From assembly GCA_029780695.1 (NCBI GenBank), contig JAKOYD010000107.1, positions 62,001 to 126,000 of the forward strand: a stretch of DNA of 64,000 nt, read 5' to 3'. Origin of the DNA: Pseudomonadota bacterium (GTDB lineage: Bacteria > Pseudomonadota > Gammaproteobacteria > Burkholderiales > Burkholderiaceae_C). The translations under genes and the position numbers were made by a program. Under the pieces are notes generated by a model. The model was given only the letters and a program-made list of their open reading frames with translations, was not told the DNA's origin and did no database searches. Positions 9,232 to 19,100 of the stretch are shown piece by piece. Position 1 is the stretch's first letter; each line of letters opens with the position of its first letter.

Positions 9232-9277
9232 TTGCCAAACCTGGCGGGCGGCATATACTTATACATACCACTAGTAT
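9232..9277 (+). promoter_or_regulatory. frmR promoter with overlapping FrmR-type operator
   Basis: A sigma70-like promoter is visible: TTGCCA (9232-9237), 16-bp spacer, TATACT (9254-9259). Just after the -10 lies ATAC-CACTA-GTAT (9265-9277), an inverted repeat resembling the half-sites of the Escherichia coli frmRAB operator. It ends six bases before the frmR ATG. Autorepression by FrmR, relieved by formaldehyde, is an inference from family knowledge. Confidence 0.65.
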
Positions 9278-9282
9278 CAACC

Positions 9283-9582
9283 ATGCCGCATTCCCCCGAA
9301 GACAAGAAACGCGCCATCACCCGTCTGCGCCGCATTCGCGGGCAGGCCGAGGCGCTGGAGCGGCACATTGCCGAGGGCGTTGATTGCGGCCCGGTGCTGC
9401 AGCAGCTGGCGGCCATGCGCGGCGCCGTGAACGGGTTGATGGCCGACGTGCTGGAAGGCCACCTGCGCGAATCCTTCGGCCATGCCGACTGCCCGATCGA
9501 CAGCCTGGAAAACCCCGAACACCAACGCGTGCACGAAGCCATTGACGAGGTGGCTTCGCTGGTGCGTTCGTACCTGAAATAA
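9283..9582 (+). CDS. frmR: Formaldehyde-responsive repressor FrmR
   Basis: A 99-residue all-helical DNA-binding repressor of the CsoR/RcnR family. Both residues that react with formaldehyde in FrmR are present: Pro2 directly after Met1, and Cys35 (VDCGPVLQQ). So is the ERHIAEG/RGAVNGLMADVLE helical core. The start at 9283 is chosen because it exposes Pro2 after Met removal; an in-frame upstream start at 9232 would bury it and would overlap the promoter. It is the first gene of a detoxification cluster with frmA, gfa and fghA. It is expected to bind the inverted repeat in its own promoter and release it when formaldehyde crosslinks Pro2 to Cys35 of a neighbouring subunit. Confidence 0.93.
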   Translation: MPHSPEDKKRAITRLRRIRGQAEALERHIAEGVDCGPVLQQLAAMRGAVNGLMADVLEGHLRESFGHADCPIDSLENPEHQRVHEAIDEVASLVRSYLK

Positions 9583-10719
<1,137 letters not shown>

Positions 10720-10721
10720 CC

Positions 10722-10835
10722 CCCTGTGGCGCTGGCGCGCCTTCCCCCTGAAGGGGGGCGCAGCCAGCGGGCGGGCCAAGCCCTTCCGCGGCTGCCGCGC
10801 GTGGCCTGCTCCGCGGCCTTTCGATTTCTTTACGG
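10722..10835 (+). repeat. C-rich intergenic repeat, copy 1
   Basis: The pattern is: CTTCCCCCTGAAGGGGGGCG hairpin, then CAGCGGGCGGGCCAAGCCC, CTTCCGCGG, and GGCCTGCTCCGCGGCC before TTTCGAT. The same order of blocks recurs at 36541-36672 and 48100-48213. It fills the frmA-gfa gap. Confidence 0.75.
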
Positions 10836-10874
10836 TGCGCGGCCGATCCGCGTGGTTCGACGAGGAGACAAGAA

Positions 10875-11447
10875 ATGGGCGTTTCGCTTCATCCCAGCAT
10901 CGACAACGGCCTGAAGCCTGCCAAGGACGGCTTTGCCGGCGGCACGCTCAAGTGCCGCTGCGCCAGCGATCAGGTCGAAGTGCGCGTGGACAGCCAGGTG
11001 GCGCACAACCACGCTTGCGGCTGCACCAAGTGCTGGAAGCCCGCCGGCGCCCACCTGTCGGTGGTCGGCGTGGTGCCGCGCGACAAGGTCACGGTGACGG
11101 CGCACGGCGAGAAGCTGAAGGTGGTGGACGCGTCCGCCGCCATCCAGCGCCACGCCTGCAGCGCCTGCGGCACGCACATGTTCGGCCGCATCGAGAACAC
11201 CGGCCACCCGTTCTACGGGCTGGACTTCATCCACACCGAGCTGTCCAGCGATGACGGCTGGGCGCCGGCCGGCTTTGCCGCGTTCGTCTCGTCGTGCATC
11301 GAAGGCGGCACGCCCGCCAGCCAGATGGACAACGTGCGCGCCGGCCTGAAGGCCAAGGGGCTGGAAACCTACGACTGCCTGAATCCGCCGCTGATGGACG
11401 CGCTGGCCACCCACGCGGCCAAGGCCAAGGGCACTTACGTCGCCTGA
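10875..11447 (+). CDS. gfa: Gfa-type S-(hydroxymethyl)glutathione synthase
   Basis: A 190-residue member of the GFA/CENP-V family, which catalyses or promotes the addition of glutathione to formaldehyde, the first step of the pathway. The zinc-binding cysteines are all present: C27 and C29 (KCRC), C48/C50/C53 (ACGCTKC), and C95/C98 (CSACG). The full-length GFA signatures ([17 protein letters not shown]) are intact. GAGGAG lies 8 bp upstream of the ATG. It sits between frmA and fghA. Whether Gfa is a true synthase or a glutathione carrier is debated for the family. Confidence 0.92.
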   Translation: MGVSLHPSIDNGLKPAKDGFAGGTLKCRCASDQVEVRVDSQVAHNHACGCTKCWKPAGAHLSVVGVVPRDKVTVTAHGEKLKVVDASAAIQRHACSACGTHMFGRIENTGHPFYGLDFIHTELSSDDGWAPAGFAAFVSSCIEGGTPASQMDNVRAGLKAKGLETYDCLNPPLMDALATHAAKAKGTYVA

Positions 11448-11455
11448 TTGTTCAG

Positions 11456-11517
11456 GTAAAAACCGGCTGCCAGCGCTTGATGTGCAAACGCCGGCAGCTT
11501 CTTTTTTTATAGCTATC
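11456..11517 (-). repeat. Dispersed 60-bp element, copy 3
   Basis: On the minus strand: GATAGCTAT, A-rich spacer, AGCTGCCGGCG, then CATCAAGCGCTGG and GCCGGTTTTTA. On the plus strand the stem GCTGCC...GGCAGC (11465-11498) is followed by TTCTTTTTTT, so this copy could act as an intrinsic terminator after gfa. Confidence 0.75.
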
Positions 11518-11532
11518 GAAAGGAGTCGACCC

Positions 11533-12363
11533 ATGCAGCGCATCGAACACCACGCCAGTTTCGGCGGCCGCCAGGAAGTGTGGCAGCACGCCAGCAGCAG
11601 CACCGGCACCGACATGAAAGTCGGGGTCTACCTGCCGCCGAAAGCGCTGGCGGGCGAAAAGTGCCCGGTGCTGTACTGGCTGTCGGGCCTGACCTGCACC
11701 GAGCAGAACTTCATCACCAAGGCCGGCGCGCAACCCTTTGGCGCCGAGCACAACCTCATCATCGTCGCGCCCGACACCAGCCCGCGCGGCGAGGGCGTGC
11801 CCAACGACGACGCCTACGATCTGGGCCAGGGCGCGGGCTTTTACCTGAACGCCACGCAGCAGCCGTGGGCCAAGCATTTCCGCATGGAAGACTATGTGGT
11901 GGATGAATTACCGGCGCTGATCGAGCAGCACTTTCCCGCCACGCAGGCGCGCGGCATCTTCGGCCACAGCATGGGCGGCCACGGCGCGCTGACGCTGGCG
12001 CTGCGGCACCCGGGGCGCTACCAAAGCGTGAGCGCCTTCTCGCCCATCGTCGCGCCGACGCAGGTACCCTGGGGCCAGAAGGCGTTCAAGGCGTATCTGG
12101 GTGCGGACGAGTCAACCTGGAAGGCGCACGACACCGTGGCGCTGATCGCCAATGCGAATGAGCGCCTGCCGCTGCTGGTCGATCAGGGCGAGGGCGACGA
12201 GTTTCTGGCGGGCCAGCTCAAGCCCGAACTGCTGCAGGCCGCGTGCGAAAAAGCCGGCCACCCGCTCACGCTGCGCCTGCAGCCGGGCTACGACCACAGC
12301 TACTACTTCATTGCCAGCTTCATGGCCGACCACTTCGCGCACCACGCGAAGGCGCTGCGCTGA
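11533..12363 (+). CDS. fghA: S-formylglutathione hydrolase
   Basis: A 276-residue alpha/beta hydrolase of the esterase D family. It hydrolyses S-formylglutathione to formate and glutathione, the last step of formaldehyde oxidation. The nucleophile elbow is GHSMGG with S146. The oxyanion region is LSGLTCTEQNF, and the acid/base positions lie in the QGEGDEFL and GYDHSYYF segments. ATG 11533 is preceded by AAAGGAG at proper spacing. An upstream ATG at 11482 would fall in the dispersed repeat and is not used. It is separated from gfa by a dispersed element that may end some transcripts. Confidence 0.95.
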   Translation: MQRIEHHASFGGRQEVWQHASSSTGTDMKVGVYLPPKALAGEKCPVLYWLSGLTCTEQNFITKAGAQPFGAEHNLIIVAPDTSPRGEGVPNDDAYDLGQGAGFYLNATQQPWAKHFRMEDYVVDELPALIEQHFPATQARGIFGHSMGGHGALTLALRHPGRYQSVSAFSPIVAPTQVPWGQKAFKAYLGADESTWKAHDTVALIANANERLPLLVDQGEGDEFLAGQLKPELLQAACEKAGHPLTLRLQPGYDHSYYFIASFMADHFAHHAKALR

Positions 12364-12367
12364 CGCC

Positions 12368-13213
12368 TCAGCGCGCCAGCACGCTGCGCAGAAAGCCCCC
12401 CGTCACCGCCTGCACCGGCGGCAGCGTCAGCAGCGTGTGTGGCGCACCGGGAATGAGGGCGATGACGGCGTTCTTGTGGTCCTTCAGCGCATCGGCGCAC
12501 GAGCCTCTGGCGGACGCGTTGCCCAGCCAGGTGTTGGTGGGCGAGAAGAACGGGTCGACGCTGCTGATGACGTTGAGCACCGGCTTGTCGGCCTCGAAGG
12601 CGTTGCGCGGCTCGGTGACGAAGTAGTTGGGCTCGCAGCTCCAGGCAAACAGCAGGCGCGCGGCGAATTCCTTGCCGGCGTAGCGCGCCACCGGCACCGC
12701 GCCTTCGCTGGTGCCGGCCAGCACCAGGCGCGTGCGGTCGGCCCACGGCGCGGCCTGGATCGCCGCCAGCGCCGGCGCGATTTCGCTGGCACGCAGGGCG
12801 TGGATGCGCTCGTAGCTGGCCTTGTCGATGGGCGACTTGTAGGTCACGTGGTCGGGCAGCGCAAACGAGTCGGGCGCCACGCTGGCGATGCCCTGCGCGG
12901 CCAGCCACTGCTGCCATTCGCCAATCGCCTTCAAGCCCAGGCCCGACGAGCCGTGCAAAAACAGCACCACAGGCACCTGGCCCTTGGTGGACGCGGGAAT
13001 GGTGCTCCACTTTCCGGAGTAAACCGTGCCGCCCGTGGCCTGCGCGGGCAGCACCACGGCGGCGTTCTGCACGCTGGCGGCCAGCGACTGCGGCGTGTGC
13101 GCCCAGGCCGTGCCCTTGATTTCGCCGACGGGTGCGTCCGCTTTGGCCGGCGGGGGCGGGGTGTGACAGGCCGCGAGCAGGACCGCGGCGGCCAAGGCGA
13201 AGAGCGAGCGCAT
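12368..13213 (-). CDS. Lipoprotein with dienelactone-hydrolase-like alpha/beta hydrolase fold
   Basis: A 281-residue predicted lipoprotein with lipobox LLAAC (Cys16). The hydrolase fold is indicated by the oxyanion segment LFLHGSSG (about 84-91) and the nucleophile elbow GTSEG (S169). A possible catalytic His lies in GAPHTLL near the C-terminus, and an Asp in SSVDPFF. The glutamate after the nucleophile is unusual, although family members vary there. The natural substrate is unknown. It follows the TPR glycosyltransferase by 9 bp on the same strand, so the two are probably co-transcribed. It converges with fghA, with four bases between the stops. Confidence 0.75.
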   Translation of the reverse strand: MRSLFALAAAVLLAACHTPPPPAKADAPVGEIKGTAWAHTPQSLAASVQNAAVVLPAQATGGTVYSGKWSTIPASTKGQVPVVLFLHGSSGLGLKAIGEWQQWLAAQGIASVAPDSFALPDHVTYKSPIDKASYERIHALRASEIAPALAAIQAAPWADRTRLVLAGTSEGAVPVARYAGKEFAARLLFAWSCEPNYFVTEPRNAFEADKPVLNVISSVDPFFSPTNTWLGNASARGSCADALKDHKNAVIALIPGAPHTLLTLPPVQAVTGGFLRSVLAR

Positions 13214-13222
13214 GAATGCCTT

Positions 13223-15667
13223 TCAGGCAGTGGGATGGGCGCCCGCATGGGGCTGAAGGGTGTCAGAAGCGTTCACCGCTGCATCGGCGGGCGGCAGACC
13301 CTTCTGACGGCGTTCGTGCATGGACTGGTAGGCCGATTCGAGGTCGCGAGCGAACTGGCGCGTGTCAAAGAGCGGGCGGGTGCGCCGATGCTCTTCGAGC
13401 TTGCGCCGCAGGCCGGCGAGCCGATCAGGGTGGCCGGCAAGCATGATCGCCAGGTCGCGGTACGCGGGCCACGAATCGGTGATCAGTTCGGGCAGATCCA
13501 GCGCGGTCAGCAGGCTGGCGGCCACGCGCGCGGCAAACGACTGGCCGGCGCAGGTGAGCACGGGCAGCCCCGCCCAAAGCGCATCGCTGGCGGTGGTGTG
13601 CGCGTTGTAGGGCGCGGTGTCCAGAAACAGGTCCGCCAGCCGGTGGCGCGCCAGGTGGTCCGGCAAGGGGATGCGCGGGGCAAACACCAGCCGATCCGCG
13701 TTCACGCCCCGCTGCTGGGCCTGTGCGCGAAGGTTTTTCGCTGCCGTGGGGCTGTCTTCCAGCAGCCACAGCACGCTGCCTGGGACGGCGTGGAGCAGGT
13801 CCATCCACACGCCAAAAACCTGCGGCAAAATCTTGTAATTGTTATTGAAGCAGCAAAATACAAAACCCGTGGGCGGCAGCCCCAGTTCGTGGCGGGTAAA
13901 TTGTCGGCGGGATATTTCACGCCGGTCGTCATTGACCTGGTAGCTGTGGGGCAGGTAAATGATCTTTTCGCTGTAATGCGCGCGTTGCTGCGGCGCAATC
14001 ACCACCCGGTCGGCCAGCAGATAGTCGATGAAGTCGGCCCCCATGCTGCCTGGATAACCCAGGTAATTGACCTGTACGGGGGCGCAGCGGTGGGCAAAAA
14101 TGCCGGGCCGGGCGTCCGCGGTAAAGCCCTTCAGGTCGACGGCAATGTCAATGCCCAGCCGGCGCGACAGCTGGGCGACCTGCTCGTCGCTTTGCAGGCG
14201 CACGTCGTGGAAGTGGTCGAATGCGGCCGCCACGCGCCGGCGCATGGCATCGTGTTTTTCAGGGCCGAACGAAAACGCAAACCATTCAAAGCGCGATTTG
14301 TCGTGGGCTTCAAACAGCCCGGCCATCAAATGGCAGGTGGCATGGTCATGAAAATCGGCTGAATAATAGCCGACCCGAATTTTCTGATGATGGCCGGAGG
14401 GGGCCGCTGAAACAGACGCTGGCGGCGCGGGCCATTGTTTGCAGCAGTGGCGGGCCACGGTCAGCTGCAGCGGCGGGTCGTCGAACAGCGCCAACACCGC
14501 GAACGGCGTGGACTCATCGCTGCTTTCGGCCACCATGAGCCCCAGCGCCTGTGTCTGGGGCTCGAAATCGCGCCAGTCGCACACGCGCATCCGTGCATGC
14601 ATCAGGGTGGCGCGCAGTTCGGGGTGTTCGTGGCGGGGGTCGAGTTCGACGGCGCGCGCATAGCTCTGCAGCGCGTCGTCCTGGCGCTTCAGGGCGGACA
14701 GCGCGTTGCCGCGCGTGAGCCAGGTCTTGACGTCGGCTTGAATGTCCAGCGCGCGGTCGCAGTACGCGACGGCTTCGCCGTGCCGGCCCAGTTGCATCAG
14801 CGCGATGGCCTGGTTGCGGTACGCCTCGACGTAATCGGGCCTGAGCGCAATGGCGCGGCGGTGGCTGGCCAGCGCCTCGTCAGGCCGCCTGAGGTGCAGC
14901 AGCGCAACGCCTCGATGGTTGTGTGCTTCGGCGTAATCCGCCTTGATCGCCAGCGCGTGTTCGAAGCTGGCCAGCGCTTCGTCAATGCGCTTGAGTTTGA
15001 CCAGCGCGTGGCCTCGATTGTTGTGCGTCTGCGCGTCGCGCGGATGGATGGATAGGGCGCGGTCGTAGCTGGCCAGCGCTTCGTCCAGGCGCTGCAGGCT
15101 GGCCAGCGCGTTGCCGCGGTTGTTGTGCGCCAGGGCGTAACCGGGCGCCAGCGCCAGGGCGCGGTCGTAGCTGGCCAGGGCGTCGCTCAGGCGATCGAGC
15201 CGTGACAGCGCCTGACCGCGGTTGTTGTGTGCCTCGGCGTAATCGGGTTTGGCGGCCAAGGCGCGGTCGTAGCTTGCCAGGGCCTCGGCCGGGCGCTCTG
15301 AATTGAATAGCGCGTTGCCACGGTTGTTGTGCGCTTCGGCATACTGGGGGTCGAGCTGCAGCGCGCGGTCGTAGCTGGCCAGGGCCTCGTCCAGCCGCCC
15401 CAGCAATGCCAGCGCCAGGCCCCGGTTGTTGTGCGCCGGGGCCACCGCCGGCTGGATGGCGATGGCCTGGTCAATGAATTGAATCGCGCCCTGGGCGTCG
15501 CCCGATTGCGCCGCCAGGGTGCCGAGCAGGTACAGCGCATCAAAATTTTGTGGCTCTTGCTCGAGGATCTGCTGGTAAATCAGCTTTGCCTCCGCCAGGC
15601 GCCCGCGCTGGTGCAGGGCCATGGCCTGGGGCAGTTGAAGCGCCGTCGCGGGGTCGTTCGCGTTCAT
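13223..15667 (-). CDS. TPR-containing glycosyltransferase, O-GlcNAc transferase (GT41/SPINDLY) type
   Basis: An 814-residue cytoplasmic protein. Residues about 10-355 are roughly ten 34-residue tetratricopeptide repeats of very regular composition (ALASYDRAL, AHNNRGNAL). The C-terminal half is a GT41-type catalytic domain. Its motifs include VDLKGFTADARPGIFAHRCA, NYLGYPGSMG, FCCFNNNYKI and DTAPYNAHTTASDALWAGLP, the last belonging to the nucleotide-sugar site. Bacterial members glycosylate proteins such as adhesins or flagellin, but no target can be named. ATG 15667 is preferred over an in-frame TTG nine bases upstream. The TPR-coding DNA is internally repetitive. Confidence 0.88.
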   Translation of the reverse strand: MNANDPATALQLPQAMALHQRGRLAEAKLIYQQILEQEPQNFDALYLLGTLAAQSGDAQGAIQFIDQAIAIQPAVAPAHNNRGLALALLGRLDEALASYDRALQLDPQYAEAHNNRGNALFNSERPAEALASYDRALAAKPDYAEAHNNRGQALSRLDRLSDALASYDRALALAPGYALAHNNRGNALASLQRLDEALASYDRALSIHPRDAQTHNNRGHALVKLKRIDEALASFEHALAIKADYAEAHNHRGVALLHLRRPDEALASHRRAIALRPDYVEAYRNQAIALMQLGRHGEAVAYCDRALDIQADVKTWLTRGNALSALKRQDDALQSYARAVELDPRHEHPELRATLMHARMRVCDWRDFEPQTQALGLMVAESSDESTPFAVLALFDDPPLQLTVARHCCKQWPAPPASVSAAPSGHHQKIRVGYYSADFHDHATCHLMAGLFEAHDKSRFEWFAFSFGPEKHDAMRRRVAAAFDHFHDVRLQSDEQVAQLSRRLGIDIAVDLKGFTADARPGIFAHRCAPVQVNYLGYPGSMGADFIDYLLADRVVIAPQQRAHYSEKIIYLPHSYQVNDDRREISRRQFTRHELGLPPTGFVFCCFNNNYKILPQVFGVWMDLLHAVPGSVLWLLEDSPTAAKNLRAQAQQRGVNADRLVFAPRIPLPDHLARHRLADLFLDTAPYNAHTTASDALWAGLPVLTCAGQSFAARVAASLLTALDLPELITDSWPAYRDLAIMLAGHPDRLAGLRRKLEEHRRTRPLFDTRQFARDLESAYQSMHERRQKGLPPADAAVNASDTLQPHAGAHPTA

Positions 15668-15680
15668 GGCTGGCAACGTC

Positions 15681-16802
15681 TCAATCCAGCGCCGGATAGT
15701 CGGTGTAGCCCTGGGCGCCGCCGCCGTACATGGTGGCCTTGTCCAGCCCCTGGTACGGGCCGCCGCGGCGCATGCGCTCGGTCAGGTCGGGCATGCAGAT
15801 GAAGGCCTTGCCGAAGGCCACCAGGTCGGCACGGCCGCTGGCAATGGCGTCTTGGGCCAGGCGCGGGTCGTAGCCGTTGTTGACCATCCAGGCGCCGCGC
15901 CCGCCGGCCTTTTGGTAGGCGGCCTTGAGCTTTTTGTAGTTGAACGGTCGGCCTTCGACCTCGCGCGGGCCGCCGGTGGCGCCTTCGATGACGTGCACGT
16001 AGGCCAGGCCCAGCGGCGCCAGTTGGCGCAGCAGGTAGTCGAACAGCGGCTGCGGGTCGGCGTCGACGATGTCGTTGGCCGGCGTGACGGGCGACAGGCG
16101 AATGCCCACGCGGTCCGCGCCGATGGCGTCGACCACGGCGCGGGTGACTTCCAGCGTCAGGCGGGCGCGGTTTTCGATGCTGCCGCCATAGTCGTCGGTG
16201 CGTTGGTTGGCGCCGGTTTTCAGGAACTGGTCGAGCAGGTAGCCGTTGGCGCCGTGGATTTCCACGCCGTCAAAGCCGGCCGACTTGACGGCGTTGCGCG
16301 CGGCGGCGGCGTAGTCGTGCACGATGAGCGGGATCTCGTGCCGGTGCAGCGCGCGCGGCTCGCTGGTGGGGGTGAAGTGGCCGCTGCCATCCTTGTCGAT
16401 GACGTAGGTCTTGGTGTTGGCGCGGATGGCCGAAGGCGCCACCGGATCGGCGTTGTGGGGCTGCAGGATGTGGTGCGACACGCGGCCGACGTGCCACAGT
16501 TGGCAGACGATCTTGCCGCCGCGCGCGTGCACCGCCTGCGTCACTTTCTTCCAGCCGTCGAGCTGCTCGGTGCCGTACAGGCCGGGCACGTCGGCGTAGC
16601 CCTGCGCCTGCGGGCTGATGGCGGTGGCTTCGCTGACGATCAGGCCGGCGCCGGTGTCGGGGTCGGCGCGCTGGGCGTAGTACTCGGCCATCAGCGCGGT
16701 GGGCACGGAGCCCGGCGCGCGGTTGCGGGTGAGCGGCGCCATGACGACGCGGTTGGCGACGTCGATGGCGCCGACGCGGGTGGGTGAAAACAGGTTGGGC
16801 AT
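15681..16802 (-). CDS. Old Yellow Enzyme family alkene reductase
   Basis: A 373-residue FMN-dependent NADPH oxidoreductase (NemA/XenB type) that reduces activated C=C bonds, nitrate esters or N-ethylmaleimide. Visible signatures are the N-terminal NRVVMAPLTRNRA, the substrate-anion pair H183/N186 in EIHGANGYLLDQFL, and the phosphate-binding C-terminal segment LVAFGKAFICMPDL. The length is standard. It is divergent from an MFS transporter over a gap of about 180-200 bp in which I see no clear operator. A role in quinone or electrophile detoxification would fit the nearby GST but is inference. Confidence 0.92.
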   Translation of the reverse strand: MPNLFSPTRVGAIDVANRVVMAPLTRNRAPGSVPTALMAEYYAQRADPDTGAGLIVSEATAISPQAQGYADVPGLYGTEQLDGWKKVTQAVHARGGKIVCQLWHVGRVSHHILQPHNADPVAPSAIRANTKTYVIDKDGSGHFTPTSEPRALHRHEIPLIVHDYAAAARNAVKSAGFDGVEIHGANGYLLDQFLKTGANQRTDDYGGSIENRARLTLEVTRAVVDAIGADRVGIRLSPVTPANDIVDADPQPLFDYLLRQLAPLGLAYVHVIEGATGGPREVEGRPFNYKKLKAAYQKAGGRGAWMVNNGYDPRLAQDAIASGRADLVAFGKAFICMPDLTERMRRGGPYQGLDKATMYGGGAQGYTDYPALD

Positions 16803-17003
16803 GGTGATGAGAGAGCCGGAAATCGGTGATGCCGATTGTGCGCCAAGGGTGGGCGGCGGCGTCGGGCACGGGGCGTGCCACGGCGGACAGCCAAGGCGGC
16901 GGCAATCTGCCAAACTGCGGCAACGCGTGGGCTTGCCTGCACCCATCGCGGCAGCCCGGTCGCTGCCCGCGGCCACGCGGTCATGCCCTTGCCGAATTCG
17001 CCC

Positions 17004-18230
17004 ATGTCCAACGCCGAACCCCCGCCCCTGCGCCGCCTGCTGTGGCTGGCGCTGGCCTTGTCGCTGGGCGCGGCGGTGTCGCTGGGCATCACGCGCTTTG
17101 CCTACGGGCTGCTGCTGCCGGTGATGAAGGACGATCTGGGCTGGCGCTACACGCTGGCCGGCGCCATGAACACGGCCAACGCCGCTGGCTACCTGCTTGG
17201 CGCGTTGACCACGCCGCGCCTGATGCGGCGCTTTGGCGTCGCCCGCGTGCTGCTGGCCGGCGCGCTGCTGGCCAGCGCGTTCATGGCCGCGTCGGGGTTT
17301 TTCACCGCCGCCGGGCCGCTGCTGCTGCAGCGCCTGCTGGCGGGCGTGGCCAGCGCCTGGGTCTTCGTGGCCGGCGGGCTGATGGCGGCGCGGCTGGGCG
17401 CGCTGGCGCCGGCGCACGCGGGCCTGCTGCTGGGGCTGTACTACGGCGGCACCGGCTGGGGCATCGTGCTGTCGGCGCTGGGGGTGCCGGCCCTGCTGTC
17501 GGCGGCGCAGGGCGTGCCGCATGGCTGGGCGTGGGCCTGGTGGGGGCTGGCGCTGGGCTGCGTGGTGGCGACGGCGGGGCTGGCGTGGCCAGCGCGCGCA
17601 CTGCAAAATCAGGAGCATGCTGCGCAGAGCCAGTCAGCGCCAGCGCCTGAACACCGGCCTGACCATCTGCCCTGGCGCGGCATGGCGCTGGCGCTGGCGG
17701 GCTATGGGCTGTTTGGCGTTGGCTACATCGGCTACATGACGTTCGTCATCGCGCTGCTGCGCGAGCAGGGCGTGGGCGGCGGGGCCATCACCGCCTTTTA
17801 TGCCTTGTTGGGGCTGGCGGTGGTGGCGTCGGCGCGCATCTGGGCCGGGCTGCTGCAGCGCGCGCGCGGTGGCGGTGCGCTGGCGCTGCTGAACGCCCTG
17901 CTGGGCGTGGCCACCGTGCTGCCGGCGCTGACGGGCGCGTGGCCGGTGGTGCTGGCGTCGGGCCTGTTGTTTGGCGCGGTGTTCCTGTCGGTGGTGGCGT
18001 CAACCACCGCCTTCGTGCGGCACAACCTGCCGGCGCTGCAGTGGGCGGCGGGCATCAGCGCGTTCACCATCGTGTTCGCGGCCGGGCAGATCGTCGGCCC
18101 CACGGTGGTCGGCTGGATCGCCGACGGGCCGGGTGGGTTGGCGCGCGGCCTGGTGTATTCGGCGGCGGCGCTGTGGCTGGGCGCGCTGCTGGCGTGGCGG
18201 CAGCGGCCGCTGGCGGGCGGCCCGCGGTAG
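17004..18230 (+). CDS. MFS transporter, YbfB/YjiJ family
   Basis: A 408-residue inner-membrane transporter with about twelve membrane segments. The first contains LGITRFAYGLLLPVMKDDLGW, a pattern of the YbfB/YjiJ group of major facilitator proteins. The substrate is unknown. ATG 17004 is used; ATG 16983 is seven codons upstream, and neither has a good ribosome-binding site. The cytoplasmic loop between the two six-helix halves (about residues 195-225) is polar and low-complexity. It matches a dispersed element copy (17604-17653), suggesting the loop was lengthened by element insertion. It is divergent from the OYE gene. Confidence 0.82.
   Translation: MSNAEPPPLRRLLWLALALSLGAAVSLGITRFAYGLLLPVMKDDLGWRYTLAGAMNTANAAGYLLGALTTPRLMRRFGVARVLLAGALLASAFMAASGFFTAAGPLLLQRLLAGVASAWVFVAGGLMAARLGALAPAHAGLLLGLYYGGTGWGIVLSALGVPALLSAAQGVPHGWAWAWWGLALGCVVATAGLAWPARALQNQEHAAQSQSAPAPEHRPDHLPWRGMALALAGYGLFGVGYIGYMTFVIALLREQGVGGGAITAFYALLGLAVVASARIWAGLLQRARGGGALALLNALLGVATVLPALTGAWPVVLASGLLFGAVFLSVVASTTAFVRHNLPALQWAAGISAFTIVFAAGQIVGPTVVGWIADGPGGLARGLVYSAAALWLGALLAWRQRPLAGGPR
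17604..17653 (+). repeat. Dispersed 60-bp element, copy 4, inside the MFS gene
   Basis: AAATCAGGAGCATGCTGCGC, a short spacer, then CAGCGCCAGCGCC. It resembles the ATAGCTGC-GCGC...AGCGC core but is degenerate. In-frame, it encodes a polar stretch of the central loop (QNQEHAAQSQSAPAPE). Confidence 0.4.
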
Positions 18231-18345
18231 ATCAGCCGCGCCGGCGGCGCGGTGCACCGGCTTTTGCTGGCCAGCAAGCCCAGCAGACTGAACCGACCCA
18301 GCGCGGGTGCCGGCGCCACCGCCTTCAGCGCGGCCATGGCCCGGC

Positions 18346-18951
18346 TTACAGCAGGCCCTCGTGCTTCATCGCCGCCTGCACCGCCGGGCGGGCCGCCACG
18401 CGTCCGCGGTAGGCCACCAGGTTGGGGTAGGGCGACAGGTCGATGCCCATCGGCTTGGCCCAGTTGGTGACGACGAACAGGTAGCCGTCGGCCACCGTGA
18501 AGTCGTCGCCCATCAGGTAGGTCTTGCCGGCCAGCTCGCCTTCCAGCCACTTCAGGCGGCCCAGCAGGCGTTCCTTGCTGAGCGCCTTGGCTTCGTCGGG
18601 CATGGCGGGGTTGAACAGCGGCGAAAAGCCCTTGTGCAATTCGGTGCCGACGAAGTTCAGCCAGCTCTGCAGCTGATAGCGCGCCATGGTGCCGTTGGGC
18701 GGGGCCAGCTTCTTGTCGGGCACCTGGTCTGCGATGTACTGCACGATGGCCGGGCCTTCGCGCAGCGCCGTGCCGTCGTCCAGCACCAGATAGGGCACGT
18801 AGCCCAGCGGGTTGACCTGGTAGTAGTCCGAGCCGTCGGGCAGCTGGTGCGTCTTGGTCGGCGCCGCAATGGCTTCGTGCGCCAGGCCGGATTCGTGCAG
18901 CGCGATGTGCGGCGACAGCGAGCAGGCGCCGGGGGAGTAGTAGAGCTTCAT
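18346..18951 (-). CDS. Beta-class glutathione S-transferase
   Basis: A 201-residue cytosolic GST. The N-terminal thioredoxin-fold domain has Cys10 (YSPGACSLS), the residue that defines bacterial beta-class enzymes, plus the cis-Pro segment LGYVPYLVLDDG and the glutathione gamma-glutamyl contact LREGPAIVQYI. The all-helical C-terminal domain carries the N-capping motif GDDFTVADGYLF. It could conjugate or reduce electrophiles using glutathione. The 115 bp between it and the MFS gene hold nothing I can call. A dispersed element lies just upstream of its start. Confidence 0.93.
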   Translation of the reverse strand: MKLYYSPGACSLSPHIALHESGLAHEAIAAPTKTHQLPDGSDYYQVNPLGYVPYLVLDDGTALREGPAIVQYIADQVPDKKLAPPNGTMARYQLQSWLNFVGTELHKGFSPLFNPAMPDEAKALSKERLLGRLKWLEGELAGKTYLMGDDFTVADGYLFVVTNWAKPMGIDLSPYPNLVAYRGRVAARPAVQAAMKHEGLL

Positions 18952-18977
18952 GGGGAGGCTTTCGTGACAGAAAGAGT

Positions 18978-19037
18978 AATCAAATTGGCCGCTGGCGCTC
19001 GATTGTCAAGCGCATGCAGCTATGAAAAAAGTAGCTT
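18978..19037 (-). repeat. Dispersed 60-bp element, copy 5 (near-consensus)
   Basis: On the minus strand: GCTAC, seven-base spacer, ATAGCTGCATGCGCTTG, then GAGCGCCAGCGGCC and AATTTGATT. This is one of the best copies and lies in the gap between the GST and the aldolase-like gene. Confidence 0.85.
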
Positions 19038-19100
19038 CGGCCAAGGCGCGAGGGTGCGCGTCCCGCAGCGTAGCAAACTCCGACGTTGCGCGCTGGCGGC

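Noticed and set aside
15295..15320. GAATTGAATAGCGC in the TPR gene considered as a dispersed element copy
   Set aside because: It encodes a normal TPR unit (NALFNSERPAEAL), and the GCGCTTG stem and tail are missing.
18231..18345. Possible small gene or remnant between the MFS and GST genes
   Set aside because: The minus-strand frame continues the GST gene downstream with no stop-start logic and no recognisable sequence; there is nothing I can support.
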